A DNA stretch of 55,216 nt from Cohnella sp. GbtcB17. GTDB lineage: Bacteria; Bacillota; Bacilli; Paenibacillales; Paenibacillaceae. The notes beneath the pieces were generated by a model. That model made no database searches. It had not been told where the DNA came from and saw only the letters and a program-made list of their open reading frames with translations. Positions 25,699-38,750 of this stretch are shown piece after piece (within the stretch, counting starts at the first letter, position 1; each line of letters begins with the position of its first letter). The DNA is taken from contig NZ_JAGXJW010000013.1 in the NCBI RefSeq assembly GCF_019091135.1, forward strand, positions 1 through 55,216, read 5' to 3'. The position numbers and the translations under genes are program-made.

Positions 25699-25754
25699 AA
25701 AAAAACGCGCCCTTCGCCGTCCCGCGCACAAGCGCGGATCGACGCAGGGCGCGT
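25699..25754 (-). terminator. Terminator after the receiver-kinase gene
   Basis: ACGCGCCCT / AGGGCGCGT outer stem and CCGCGC/GCGCGG inner stem, then a T run reading leftward. Its flank GCGCGTGCTTCGCG is shared with the hairpin beside Rpn copy 1. Confidence 0.75.
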
Positions 25755-25851
25755 GCTTCGCGCCATGATTGATCTGAAACCATCTTCACTTAGACCGGCT
25801 CAATTGTCAAGAACGAGAGAGCTGACGAACCTCCGGCTCGCCCTGTTCCGC

Positions 25852-27102
25852 CTAGACGGCGGTCGCCTTAATAGTAAATACGAATATCGCTCCCTGGGCG
25901 ACGTCCTTCTTGGCGTGGATTCGCCCACCCATCAGCTCCACCAGCGTCTTGCAGATCGACAGGCCGAGGCCCGTGCCGCCGGACTTGCCGCCCTGCATCC
26001 CTTCGAGCTGGGAAAACGGCTGGAACAGCCTGTGGTACTGTCCCTCCGGAATGCCTGCGCCGGTATCCTCCACGGTAAACTCGAGCTCCAGCTCGGCGCC
26101 CTGTCTGCGCAGCAGCTGCGCATAGACGCGCACGCCTCCCGCAGAGGTGAACTTGACGGCGTTGCCGATCAGGTTGTTGAGCACCTGGCGAAGCCGGTTC
26201 GGGTCTCCGAGCAGCAGCGAAGGGATCGCGGGATCGATCTCCGTCGCCAGCGTCAGCCCCTTCTCGCGAAGCATCGCGATGAACAGGTCCGCCGTTTCCT
26301 TCATGCAGCTTGCCAAATTGAACGGGGTGAGCTCCAGATCCATTTTGCCGGACTCGATCTTGGAAAAATCGAGAATGTGGCTGATTATCGAGAGGAGCGC
26401 GTTGCCGCTCGTGCGGATAATATCGACCATGTCGCGGTCCGCCGCCGGAAGCTCCGACTCCATCAGCAGGTCCGACATCGCGATGATGCCGTTCAGCGGC
26501 GTGCGCAGCTCGTGACTCATCGTCGCGAGGAACCCCGATTTGATCCGGGAGGCGGTTTCCGCCGTTTCCTTCATCTGCGTCAGCTCGCGGTTCGCTTCTT
26601 CCATCTGGCGCGCCTGTGACTCAAGCTCAATCGTTTTCGCTTCCAGCTCACGCGTCTTTGCCTCAAGCTCCTGCGTTTTGGCGGCCAGTTCCTTGGTCTG
26701 CCGTTCGAGCTCAAGCCTTGTCAGGTAAAGGCGCACGAAGCCGTCAATCTTGCTTTTCAGCACCTCGGGATGTACGGGCTTGGTCATGAAGTCGATCGCG
26801 CCAGACGAGTAAGCCTGCTTGTAATTGTCCAGCTCGGACGTCAGCGAGGTAAGGAAGATAATCGGGATATCCTGCGACTTTTTGCGCATTTTGATGCGGC
26901 GTGCCGTCTCGAAGCCGTCCATGTCCGGCATCAGCACGTCCATGATAATGAGGGCGAAGTCGTTTTTGAGCAGGCATTTGAGCGCCTCCGCTCCCGAAGA
27001 AGCGGACACGAGCGTGTAGGGCGAGTCGGCCAGAATCGCTTGCGCGGACAAAAACTCGTCCGGTCGGTCGTCGACTAGAAGGATGTGAACGTCAGGCTCC
27101 AT
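25852..27102 (-). CDS. Receiver-histidine kinase hybrid (REC-coiled coil-HisKA-HATPase)
   Basis: 416 aa. Residues 1-120 are a receiver domain (ILLVDDRPDE; phospho-Asp in IIMDVLMPDMDG; FLTS; MTKPVHP). Residues 130-185 are a heptad coiled coil with repeated ELEAKT units. A HisKA follows with intact MSHELRTPLNGI, then HATPase (NLIGNAVKFT, DTGAGIPEG, GGTGLGLSICKTL). Cytoplasmic; the receiver may gate the kinase. It lies 25 nt downstream of the giant hybrid kinase, so the two are co-transcribed and likely act in one phosphorelay. It has the active His that its neighbour lacks. Confidence 0.93.
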   Translation of the reverse strand: MEPDVHILLVDDRPDEFLSAQAILADSPYTLVSASSGAEALKCLLKNDFALIIMDVLMPDMDGFETARRIKMRKKSQDIPIIFLTSLTSELDNYKQAYSSGAIDFMTKPVHPEVLKSKIDGFVRLYLTRLELERQTKELAAKTQELEAKTRELEAKTIELESQARQMEEANRELTQMKETAETASRIKSGFLATMSHELRTPLNGIIAMSDLLMESELPAADRDMVDIIRTSGNALLSIISHILDFSKIESGKMDLELTPFNLASCMKETADLFIAMLREKGLTLATEIDPAIPSLLLGDPNRLRQVLNNLIGNAVKFTSAGGVRVYAQLLRRQGAELELEFTVEDTGAGIPEGQYHRLFQPFSQLEGMQGGKSGGTGLGLSICKTLVELMGGRIHAKKDVAQGAIFVFTIKATAV

Positions 27103-27127
27103 GCGGCAATCATTCCTTCCGGCGGTT

Positions 27128-30562
<3,435 letters not shown>

Positions 30563-30687
30563 AAAAACCGCCTTCGCGTCGAGATGATGGATGGGATGAG
30601 AGTACGCGAACGATAAACGATACATACAATTATAACTTTCCTGTAGGAAGATAGATATAGAACGCCCGCTGAACGCGGCCTGCACAT

Positions 30688-31548
30688 TTAACCCGGACGC
30701 CGGAACTGGGTCCTGTAGCTTCGGGGCGTCATGCGGGTAAAAGCTTTGAATACCTTTTCGAAGTGGGAGAAATTTTCGAAGCCCGCTTCTTCCGAAATCT
30801 CGGTGATGCGCGCGTCCGTCTCGCGAAGCAGCCGCTGCGCTTCCTTGATCCGTGTAATGCCGACGTATTCGGCGATGCCGAAGCCGGTGCACTTTTTAAA
30901 GGTGCGGCTCAGATAGCTGGGGCTTAAATAAAAGCGGCTGCCAAGCTCGTCCAGCGTGATCGGCTCGCGAAAATTCGCGGCGATATGCCGCGCGACCTCC
31001 GTCATCTTGGCGGCTGTAGGCGACGGGTTCTCCTCGGCTTCGGCCTCCGCGCCGCGCGCATGCCGGGCCGCGAACAGCAGCAGCTCGGCGGCTGCATGGC
31101 GAATCGGCAGGGAGCAGCCGGGCTCACGATCCTGAATCTCGCGCAGCATGCCGTACAGCAGCTGTTCAACCCGAAGGCGTTCGGGCGCGTCCAGCCGCAG
31201 CAGGTGGCGATTTCCGCGGAACGGCGAGCGCAGCAGCTCGGCTTCCGCTTCGCTGAATTGCGCGAAATAACGTTCGTCGTAATAGAGCACGACGCGCTCG
31301 TGGTTGGGCACGCCTGTGTCGCTCGTCTTGTGGACCTCGTCGCCGGGCACGATCACGAGATCGCCGGACTGAACCTGGTAGGCGCGGTCCTTAATGAAGT
31401 AAAACCGCTCGCCGCCGAGCAGATAATAAAGCTCGTGCTGCCCGTGCATATGGTCAGCGACCATCGAATAATGGCCTTTTCTCCGATTGTATTCGACGTA
31501 AAAGGGATCGTGAGGGTCTCCGTATCGAAGCGTGCTGCTTAAGTTCAA
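30688..31548 (-). CDS. AraC-family regulator with cupin N-terminus
   Basis: 286 aa from a TTG at 31548, 9 nt after GGAGG. Residues 20-110 are a cupin-like sugar-sensing domain (HGQHELYYLLGGERFYFI; GDLVIVPGDEVHK). Residues 185-286 are the AraC HTH pair (ITLDELGSRFYLSPSYLSRTF; ITEISEEAGFENFSHFEKVF). Divergent from the Gfo/Idh/MocA gene, its likely target. Paralogous to the regulator at 33061-33924. Confidence 0.92.
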   Translation of the reverse strand: MNLSSTLRYGDPHDPFYVEYNRRKGHYSMVADHMHGQHELYYLLGGERFYFIKDRAYQVQSGDLVIVPGDEVHKTSDTGVPNHERVVLYYDERYFAQFSEAEAELLRSPFRGNRHLLRLDAPERLRVEQLLYGMLREIQDREPGCSLPIRHAAAELLLFAARHARGAEAEAEENPSPTAAKMTEVARHIAANFREPITLDELGSRFYLSPSYLSRTFKKCTGFGIAEYVGITRIKEAQRLLRETDARITEISEEAGFENFSHFEKVFKAFTRMTPRSYRTQFRRPG

Positions 31549-31605
31549 CGCAATCGCCTCCGTAAGGACAAAAAATGCGGGTTTTCAAAAATAATAACAT
31601 AAATT

Positions 31606-31611
31606 GCGGAG
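31606..31611. promoter_or_regulatory. Shared AraC-spacer motif, site 1
   Basis: AAATTGCGGAGC in the AraC/oxidoreductase spacer resembles AAAATCGCGGAG at 33997-34008 in the AraC/uxaC spacer. Possible common regulator site. Confidence 0.3.
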
Positions 31612-31677
31612 CGAATAAGCACATTTTGCGGTACATTTTCCTCATAAGATGCTTGAAGACGAGGAGAGATGGCAACG

Positions 31678-32967
31678 ATGGCAAGAAAGACGTACGTACA
31701 GGTAGGCGCAGGGGGGAGAGCGGAATTTTTTTACTCAGCGATCGCTACTTCGTTTCGCGAGACGAGCGAGCTGCTCGCCTTTTGCGACATTAACCAGACC
31801 CGCATGGACTACGCGAATAAGCTGCTGACGGAAAAGTACGACTATCCGGCGGTGCGTACCTATAAGAGCAACGAATTCGACCGGATGATCGCGCTTGAAA
31901 AGCCGGATGCCGTCATCGTGACGAGCGTTGACCGGACGCACCATACGTACATTATCCGGGCGCTTGAGCTCGGCTGCGACGTCATCACCGAGAAGCCGAT
32001 GACCGTCGACGAGGAGAAGTGCCAGGAAATTCTCGACGCGGTCGAGCGGACGGGACGGAGCGTGCGCGTCACGTTCAACTACCGGTACGCGCCGCATCAT
32101 ACGAAAGCACGCGAGCTGATCGGGAGCGGCGTCATCGGCGATGTCACGTCAATCCACTTCGAATGGCTGCTGAACACGCAGCACGGCGCGGACTACTTCC
32201 GCCGCTGGCACCGGGACAAGCGCAACAGCGGCGGCCTGCTTGTACACAAGTCGACGCACCACTTCGACCTGGTGAACTTCTGGATCGGCTCGCAGCCGGA
32301 CACCGTGTTCGCGATGGGCGACCTGCTCTTCTACGGCCGGGAAAACGCGGAGAGGCGCGGCGTCACCAAGTTCTACGAGCGTGCGACCGGCAATCCGAAC
32401 GCCGCCGGGGATCCGTTCGCCCTGCCGCTCGACGACAATCCGCATCTGAAGGCGATGTACCTCGACGCCGAGCCGGAAGACGGCTACCGGCGCGACCAGA
32501 GCGTGTTCGGCGACGGCATCTCGATTGAGGACACGATGAGCGTGCTCGTGAAGTACAAGAACAAAGCGCAGCTGACTTACTCGCTGAACGCTTATCTGCC
32601 TTGGGAAGGCTACCAGATCGCGTTCAACGGCACAAAGGGCCGCATCGAGATGAAGATCGTGGAACAGTCGTACGTCAATTCGGGCGGGGACAAGGCGCTC
32701 GAGGGCGCCGTGCAGGGCGTCACGATCCTCGTGTTCCCGATGTTCGGCGAGCCGTATAAGGCCGAATTCGAGGTGGGCGAAGGCGGACACGGGGGCGGCG
32801 ATCCGGTACTGCTGAACGACATCTTCGGCGTGCCGGTGGAGGACGAGTTCCATCGGGCGGCGAACCACGTGGACGGCGCGCGCTCCATTTTGACGGGCAT
32901 CGCGGCCAATAAGTCGATCCGCACCGGTCAGGCGGTCAAGGTCGACGAGCTTGTGAAGTTTTATTAA
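31678..32967 (+). CDS. Gfo/Idh/MocA-family sugar dehydrogenase
   Basis: 429 aa. I chose the ATG at 31678, since the ATG at 31669 abuts the GAGGAGAG site. Rossmann domain with GAGGRAEFFYSAI, ALEKPDAVIVTS and the conserved EKP (ITEKPMTVDEEKC); substrate domain with FNYRYAPHH, the HKSTHHFDL segment and DDNPHL. NAD(P)-dependent oxidoreductase acting on a sugar, sugar acid or inositol. It sits between two AraC regulators and upstream of uronate genes, so a uronate-related substrate is likely but unproven. Confidence 0.92.
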   Translation: MARKTYVQVGAGGRAEFFYSAIATSFRETSELLAFCDINQTRMDYANKLLTEKYDYPAVRTYKSNEFDRMIALEKPDAVIVTSVDRTHHTYIIRALELGCDVITEKPMTVDEEKCQEILDAVERTGRSVRVTFNYRYAPHHTKARELIGSGVIGDVTSIHFEWLLNTQHGADYFRRWHRDKRNSGGLLVHKSTHHFDLVNFWIGSQPDTVFAMGDLLFYGRENAERRGVTKFYERATGNPNAAGDPFALPLDDNPHLKAMYLDAEPEDGYRRDQSVFGDGISIEDTMSVLVKYKNKAQLTYSLNAYLPWEGYQIAFNGTKGRIEMKIVEQSYVNSGGDKALEGAVQGVTILVFPMFGEPYKAEFEVGEGGHGGGDPVLLNDIFGVPVEDEFHRAANHVDGARSILTGIAANKSIRTGQAVKVDELVKFY

Positions 32968-32987
32968 AAGAGACCTTGGTTGACGGG

Positions 32988-33015
32988 CGCTTCTCCGTAA
33001 GGGGAGGCGTCTTTT
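32988..33015 (+). terminator. Terminator after the Gfo/Idh/MocA gene
   Basis: CGCTTCTCC / GGGGAGGCG stem (two G-U pairs), GTAA loop, TCTTTT tail. Confidence 0.65.
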
Positions 33016-33060
33016 CGGTTTGGCGAAACGTCCTGATGAATCCTGTCTATGCGGACAGGG

Positions 33061-33924
33061 CTAGTCGCGCGGCCGATCATGCAGCTTGCGATACTGCATG
33101 GGCGTCAGTTTGGCTGTCTTTTTGAACGTGCGCTCAAAGTGCGTCACGCTGTCAAAGCCGGAGGCCGCCGCGACGTCGATGATCTTGCGGTTCGTCTCGC
33201 GCAGCAGCGTCTGCGCCTCGCGCACCCGGATCAGGTTCAGGTAGCCGACCAGCGTAAAGCCGGTCACCGCCTTGAAGGTTCGGCTGAGGTGAGAGGGGCT
33301 CATGTAAAAGCGGGCGGCCAGATCCGGCAAAGTCACGTTATCCGAGTAGCGGGCATTCAGATGCCTGACGACGTCGGCGATCTTGCTGTGGAGCGGATGG
33401 GCCGAGGCCTGCCCTTCCTCGCTGCCTGAATCCGGCAGCCGGGAAGCCAGCAGCAGCAGCTCCGCGAGGAGCAGGCGCAGCCCGGTCTCGAAGCCCGGCT
33501 GGCGGCCCGCGATCTCGGCGCCCATCCGGTTCAGCAGCGCGAGCACGCCGGCCTGCTCGTAGGGCGACAGGCGGAACACCCGCGAGCCGTCGCGGAATAC
33601 GCGGAACAGCTCGTCGTAGTGCGGCAGCCGCTCCATGCCGAGAAAGGCGTCGCTGAAGTTGATGACGACGCGCTCGTGCGCGTGCGAGTCCTTCATCGAC
33701 GATTTGTGCACCTGCTGCTTGTCGATGAAGACGAGCGAGCCGGCGGCGACATGATGCGTTTCTTCCTTGATAAAGTAAAGCCGCTCGCCCGAGACGAGGT
33801 AATAAATTTCGTACGTGCGGTGATAGTGATTCGTCCGCTCGAAGGGCCGGGTGCGCCGTATGCGGTGGTAATAAAAGTCCGATTCTTCGTCGCCGTACGT
33901 CAAAGCGTCCGTCTCGTCGTACAT
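33061..33924 (-). CDS. AraC-family regulator, divergent from uxaCBA
   Basis: 287 aa from the ATG at 33924, with AAGGAG 10 nt upstream; longer in-frame starts cross the divergent promoter. Cupin sensor (NHYHRTYEIYYLVSGERLYFI) and C-terminal HTH pair (VTLPDLAARFYMSPSHLSRTF; IIDVAAASGFDSVTHFERTF). Same layout as the AraC at 30688-31548, so the two are paralogues within one locus. Likely controls uxaC-uxaB-uxaA. Confidence 0.92.
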   Translation of the reverse strand: MYDETDALTYGDEESDFYYHRIRRTRPFERTNHYHRTYEIYYLVSGERLYFIKEETHHVAAGSLVFIDKQQVHKSSMKDSHAHERVVINFSDAFLGMERLPHYDELFRVFRDGSRVFRLSPYEQAGVLALLNRMGAEIAGRQPGFETGLRLLLAELLLLASRLPDSGSEEGQASAHPLHSKIADVVRHLNARYSDNVTLPDLAARFYMSPSHLSRTFKAVTGFTLVGYLNLIRVREAQTLLRETNRKIIDVAAASGFDSVTHFERTFKKTAKLTPMQYRKLHDRPRD

Positions 33925-33992
33925 TCGCGTTTGCTCCTTCCGGCGCCCAATCGTACGCATCTGAGCAAAATAGGTTGATTTTTTATAATATA

Positions 33993-34026
33993 AGCAAAAA
34001 TCGCGGAGACTTCCAACCTTTTTTGC
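33993..34026. promoter_or_regulatory. Inverted repeat in the araC/uxaC spacer
   Basis: GCAAAAA and TTTTTGC arms flank a GC-rich centre with CGCGGAG, next to TATAAT (33984). Candidate AraC operator. Confidence 0.4.
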
Positions 34027-34081
34027 GATAATCTGAGGGGTAGAAAGCGATTGCATATTACGATATGGAGGTTGAATACCT

Positions 34082-35536
34082 GTGAGAGCGTTCATGGACG
34101 ACCGCTTCCTGCTGAATACCGACACGGCCGCGATGCTTTACGAGCGGTTCGCTGCGCCGATGCCGATCATCGACTACCATTGCCATCTCGATCCGAAGGC
34201 GATCTACGACAATAAACCGTTCGCGAACCTGACCGAGGTGTGGCTGTACGGGGACCATTACAAATGGCGGGCGATGCGCGCGAACGGCGTTCCCGAGCAG
34301 TACGTCACCGGCGGTGACGGCGTCTCCGACTACGACCGGTTTTTGGCCTATGCGAAAACGGTGCCAATGGCGATCGGCAACCCCCTCTACCACTGGTCGC
34401 ACCTCGAGCTGCGCCGGCTGTTCGGCATCGACGAGCTGATCAACGAGAAGAACGCGCCGGTCATCTGGGAAAAGGCGAACGCCAAAATCCAGGGCGGCGG
34501 CTTCACCCCCCAAGATCTCGTGCGCGGCTCGAATGTGCGCGTCGTCTGCACGACCGACGATCCGGCGGACACGCTCGAGTACCACCGCAAGCTGATCGAA
34601 GAGGACCGCCACGGCTTCCAGGTGCGCCCGTCGTTCCGTCCGGACAAGGCGCTGGAGATCAACCGTGCGACGTTCCTTCCGTGGCTGGCGCGTCTTCGCG
34701 AGGCATGCGGCTACGAGCTGTCCGACTACGGCTTGCTGCTGAAGGCGCTGGGCGAGCGCGTGCAATTTTTCCACGACACCGGCTGTCTGCTGTCCGACCA
34801 TGCGATCGATACCGTCATGCATGCCGACGCGACGCAGGAGCAGGCCGCGGCGATCTATGCGAAGGCGCTGCGCGGTGAAGCGGTGTCCTTGCATGAAGAG
34901 GCGCAGTACAAGACGTTCACGCTGCTGTTCCTTGGGCGCCAATACGCCGAACGCGGCTGGACGATGCAGCTGCACATCCACGCGCACCGCAACAACAACA
35001 CGGCGATGTTCGAGCGCCTCGGCCCGGATACCGGCTTCGACTCGATCAACGCGGGTGCGCTCGCGGGCCCGCTCGTCAAGCTACTCGACGGGATCGAGCG
35101 GCAGGGCGGCCTGCCGCGCACGATACTGTATTCGCTGAACGCCGGGGACAACGACGTGCTCGCTTCGATCATCGGCAGCTTCCAGGGGGACGGCATTCCG
35201 GGGAAAATCCAGCTCGGCTCCGCCTGGTGGTTTAACGATACGATCGACGGCATGCTCGCACAGCTGAAGTCGCTCGCGAACATGGGGCTGCTGAGCCGGT
35301 TCGTCGGCATGCTGACCGTCTCCCGCAGCTTCCTGTCGTATCCGCGGCATGAGTATTTCCGCCGCATCCTGTGCAATCTGCTCGGCGACTGGGTCGAGTC
35401 GGGCCTCGTGCCGGACGATCAGGAGCTGCTCGGCGAGATCGTCGAGGGCGTCTGCTACCGCAATGCGGAAGCATACTTCCGCTTCGGCGCCGACTCCGCC
35501 CGCATCGAGATCGCGCGGACGGCGGGCGGCGTATGA
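34082..35536 (+). CDS. uxaC: Glucuronate/galacturonate isomerase UxaC
   Basis: 484 aa from a GTG at 34082, 9 nt after GGAGGT. Isomerises D-galacturonate to D-tagaturonate and D-glucuronate to D-fructuronate. Signature regions: IDYHCHLDPKAI (metal-binding HxH), LTEVWLYGDHYKWR, TTDDPAD, LGRQYAERGWTMQLHI followed by HRNNN, GPDTGFDSI and WWFNDTIDGM. First gene of an operon; its TGA overlaps the uxaB ATG. The HIHAHRNNN version of the usual HIGALRNNN loop is a minor variation. Confidence 0.96.
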   Translation: MRAFMDDRFLLNTDTAAMLYERFAAPMPIIDYHCHLDPKAIYDNKPFANLTEVWLYGDHYKWRAMRANGVPEQYVTGGDGVSDYDRFLAYAKTVPMAIGNPLYHWSHLELRRLFGIDELINEKNAPVIWEKANAKIQGGGFTPQDLVRGSNVRVVCTTDDPADTLEYHRKLIEEDRHGFQVRPSFRPDKALEINRATFLPWLARLREACGYELSDYGLLLKALGERVQFFHDTGCLLSDHAIDTVMHADATQEQAAAIYAKALRGEAVSLHEEAQYKTFTLLFLGRQYAERGWTMQLHIHAHRNNNTAMFERLGPDTGFDSINAGALAGPLVKLLDGIERQGGLPRTILYSLNAGDNDVLASIIGSFQGDGIPGKIQLGSAWWFNDTIDGMLAQLKSLANMGLLSRFVGMLTVSRSFLSYPRHEYFRRILCNLLGDWVESGLVPDDQELLGEIVEGVCYRNAEAYFRFGADSARIEIARTAGGV

Positions 35537-37080
35537 GCGGGGGCGCGGGCGCGGAGCGCGCTAACGTGGCGGCTGCGGGCGGGGAGGCGCTGCCTCGTCT
35601 GAGCCGGGCGACGCTTACCGGAGAAGCGGTAGCGCGTTACGACCGGATGAAGGCGTATCCGGTCAAAGTGCTGCAGATCGGCGAAGGCAACTTCCTGCGA
35701 GGATTCGCAGACTGGATGATCGACCGCTGCAACCGGCAGGGGCTGTTCGAGGGTGGCGTCGCCGTCTGTCAGCCTCGCCCGTCGGGCGCGGCCAAGCTGG
35801 CGGAGCTGCGGGAGCAGGACGGATTGTATTACCAATGGATTCGCGGCCTGCAGGACGGTCGTCCGGTCGACGAGCTGGACCTGGTGTCTGCGTTCGCGCT
35901 GACGGTCGACCCGTATGCAGAGTGGGAGCGATTCCTGGCGCTGGGGGAGGAACCGGCGCTTGAAGTCGTCATTTCGAATACGACGGAGGCGGGGCTGGTC
36001 TATCAAGCGTCCGAATGGCAGCCGGAGCAGCCGATCCTGTCGTACCCGGGCAAGCTGACGGCGCTGCTGCACAGGCGGTTCGAGACGTTCGGCGGCGAAC
36101 CGGCGAAAGGCTTGCTGCTGCTGCCTTGCGAGCTGGTTGAGCACAACGGCGACAAGCTGCGGGACATCGTGCTGCGGCACGCGGAAGATTGGGGACTGTC
36201 CGTGGCGTTCAAAGCGTGGATTCGCGAGCATAATCGCTTCCTCAACAATCTCGTCGACCGGATCGTGACCGGGTACCCGGCCGAGGAGGCCGAGCGCGTG
36301 TTCGCGGCGCAAGGCGCCGAAGACCGGCTGTTGAACGCGGCGGAGCCTTACCATCTGTGGGCGATCGAGGGCGAGGCCACGCTGGACGCGAGGCTGCCGC
36401 TGGCGCGCGCGGGGCTGAACGCGCTGTGGACGGATGACCTGCGGCCGTACCAGCTGCGCAAGGTGCGCATCCTCAACGGCGCGCACACGCTGATGGCGAG
36501 CGTCGGGCTGCTGAACGGGCTGGAGACGGTGCGCGAGGCGGTCTCGCATCCGATGTACGGCGAGCTGATCCGCGACGCGATTATGAATGAGATCGTGCCG
36601 TCCGTACCGCTGCCGGAGGCGGACATGCGCCGTTATGCCGACGAGGTGCTGGAGCGCTTCGCGAACCCGCATGTCCGGCACAAGCTGGCCGATATCGCCT
36701 TGAACAGCCTGTCCAAGTTCAAGGTGCGGCTGCTGCCGACGCTTGAAGCATATGCCGCGCGAACGGGGGAGCTGCCGCCGCGCATCGTGGAGGCGTTCGC
36801 CTCGCTGCTGAGGCTGTACCGCGCGCGGGAGACGGGGGACGGCGGGTTTGCAGGCAGCCGGCTGGACGGCAGTCCGGTCGCGCTGCGGGACGATGCGGCC
36901 GCGCTGACGGAGCTGGCTGCACTATGGGCGCGGCTGGAGCTTGGAGAGATGACGCTGGAAGATCTCGTCGCGGATATCCTCGGGCGCATCGATTGGTGGG
37001 GACGGAACCTGGGCGAAATCGAAGGGCTGCGCGCGGCGCTGGCCGGCGCGCTGACGAAAATGGAGGCGAGCGCACGATGA
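35533..37080 (+). CDS. uxaB: Tagaturonate reductase UxaB
   Basis: 515 aa starting at the ATG that overlaps the uxaC stop (ATGA). Mannitol-dehydrogenase-family fold: KVLQIGEGNFLRGFADWMID (NAD site), ISNTTEAGL, LPCELVEHNGDKL, RFLNNLVDRIVTGYP and the KVRILNGAHT helix with the catalytic Lys. It reduces tagaturonate to altronate. About 30 residues of Gly/Ala-rich N-terminal extension exceed the usual length. Confidence 0.95.
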   Translation: MSGGAGAERANVAAAGGEALPRLSRATLTGEAVARYDRMKAYPVKVLQIGEGNFLRGFADWMIDRCNRQGLFEGGVAVCQPRPSGAAKLAELREQDGLYYQWIRGLQDGRPVDELDLVSAFALTVDPYAEWERFLALGEEPALEVVISNTTEAGLVYQASEWQPEQPILSYPGKLTALLHRRFETFGGEPAKGLLLLPCELVEHNGDKLRDIVLRHAEDWGLSVAFKAWIREHNRFLNNLVDRIVTGYPAEEAERVFAAQGAEDRLLNAAEPYHLWAIEGEATLDARLPLARAGLNALWTDDLRPYQLRKVRILNGAHTLMASVGLLNGLETVREAVSHPMYGELIRDAIMNEIVPSVPLPEADMRRYADEVLERFANPHVRHKLADIALNSLSKFKVRLLPTLEAYAARTGELPPRIVEAFASLLRLYRARETGDGGFAGSRLDGSPVALRDDAAALTELAALWARLELGEMTLEDLVADILGRIDWWGRNLGEIEGLRAALAGALTKMEASAR

Positions 37081-38699
37081 GCGAGAAGGATACGACGCAG
37101 GCGGCAGCGGCCGGAACCAACGGCGCCAACGGCGCCGCGGCTGCCGGCACGGCAGCGGTCGCGGCGGCGAGCGACACTGTCGTGCTGAATCCGCGCGACC
37201 AGGTGGCTATCGCGCTGCGAGACATCCGCGCCGGCGAGACCGTGGACTGGTCGGACGGCGCGGGCGGCGAAGGCGCGGTGCGCGCGCTGCGTGACGTGCC
37301 GCGCGGGCACAAGCTATTAATCCGGCCTGTCGCGGCCCGACAGCATGTGAACAAGTTCGGCTATTCGATCGGCATCGCGAAGGAAGACATCGCGGTCGGC
37401 GACTGGGTGCATACGCATAACCTCAAGACCGGTCTGGGCGCAGTGCTGGAGTACACGTACAAGCCAGGAATCGCCGCATCCGGCGCGGAGGCGGTGACCC
37501 AGGCAGCTTCTTTTCCCGGCGGACAGTCGACCTTCAAAGGCTACGTGCGCGATGACGGACAGGTCGGCATCCGCAACGAAATCTGGATCGTGAATACCGT
37601 CGGCTGCATCAACAAGACTTGCGAGACGCTCGCCCGCCTGGCGACGCGGCAGTTCGAAGGGCGCGGCATCGACGGCGTGTTCCATTTTCCGCATCCGTAC
37701 GGCTGCTCCCAGCTCGGCGACGACCTGACCGCGACGCAGAAGCTGCTGGCCGCGCTCGTGCGGCACGGCAACGCGGCCGGCGTGCTCGTCATCGGTCTCG
37801 GCTGCGAGAACAACCAGGTCGACGCGTTCAAGAAAGTCATCGGCGACTACAACCCCGAACGCGTGAAGTTCATGAAGTCGCAGGAGGTCGAAGACGAGCT
37901 CGAGGAGGGGCTGTCGCTGATCGGCGAGCTGGTCGATTATGCGGAGCGCTTCGTCCGGACGGACGTGCCGCTGTCGAAGCTGCGCATCGGGCTTAAATGC
38001 GGCGGTTCCGACGGCTTCTCCGGCATCACCGCGAATCCGCTCGTCGGCCGCGTAGCCGACGCCATCACTTCGGTCGGCGGCACGGCGCTGCTGACCGAGG
38101 TGCCGGAGATGTTCGGCGCGGAGACGATCCTGATGGAGCGGGCGGCGGACGAAGCCGTGTTCGGGGACATCGTGAAGCTCGTCAACGACTTCAAGGACTA
38201 CTTCATCCGCCACGGTCAGGAGATCTACGAGAATCCGTCGCCGGGCAACAAGGACGGCGGCATCACGACACTCGAGGAGAAGTCGCTCGGCTGCACGCAA
38301 AAGGGCGGACATGCGACGGTCACCGACGTGCTGGCGTACGGCGAGCCTTCCCGCAAGCCGGGGCTCAACCTCGTGCAGGCGCCGGGCAACGATCTCGTCT
38401 CGGTCACCGCTTTGTCCGCCGCGGGCGCGCACGTCGTGCTGTTCACGACCGGGCGCGGCACGCCGTTCGGCGGGCCGGTGCCGACCGTGAAGATCGCCAC
38501 CAACTCCCAGCTTGCGGACCGGAAGAAAAACTGGATTGACTTCAACGCGGGTCGTCTGATCGAAGGCATGAGCATGGATGCGCTTCGGGACGAATTGCTC
38601 GCGCAGATCGTGGACCTGGCTTCCGGCGAGAAGCAGACGAACAACGAGCGGAACGGCTTCCGCGAGATCGCGATTTTTAAGGACGGGGTCATCCTGTAA
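37077..38699 (+). CDS. uxaA: Altronate dehydratase UxaA
   Basis: 540 aa starting at the ATG overlapping the uxaB stop. An Ala-rich extension (1-35) precedes an SAF domain (about 40-130, IALRDIRAGETVDW; HTHNLKTGLG) and the catalytic UxaA domain (GYVRDDGQVGIRNE; FPHPYGCSQLGDD; GLGCENNQVDAF; KCGGSDGFSG; LGCTQKGGHATVTDVL). It dehydrates altronate to 2-keto-3-deoxygluconate with an Fe/Mn centre. No kdgK or kdgA gene is present in the window. Confidence 0.96.
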   Translation: MSEKDTTQAAAAGTNGANGAAAAGTAAVAAASDTVVLNPRDQVAIALRDIRAGETVDWSDGAGGEGAVRALRDVPRGHKLLIRPVAARQHVNKFGYSIGIAKEDIAVGDWVHTHNLKTGLGAVLEYTYKPGIAASGAEAVTQAASFPGGQSTFKGYVRDDGQVGIRNEIWIVNTVGCINKTCETLARLATRQFEGRGIDGVFHFPHPYGCSQLGDDLTATQKLLAALVRHGNAAGVLVIGLGCENNQVDAFKKVIGDYNPERVKFMKSQEVEDELEEGLSLIGELVDYAERFVRTDVPLSKLRIGLKCGGSDGFSGITANPLVGRVADAITSVGGTALLTEVPEMFGAETILMERAADEAVFGDIVKLVNDFKDYFIRHGQEIYENPSPGNKDGGITTLEEKSLGCTQKGGHATVTDVLAYGEPSRKPGLNLVQAPGNDLVSVTALSAAGAHVVLFTTGRGTPFGGPVPTVKIATNSQLADRKKNWIDFNAGRLIEGMSMDALRDELLAQIVDLASGEKQTNNERNGFREIAIFKDGVIL

Positions 38700-38750
38700 T
38701 CAAGCCTCTGGGGAATCCGTGTCCATTGCGTAAAAAGTACCGACTGTCGA

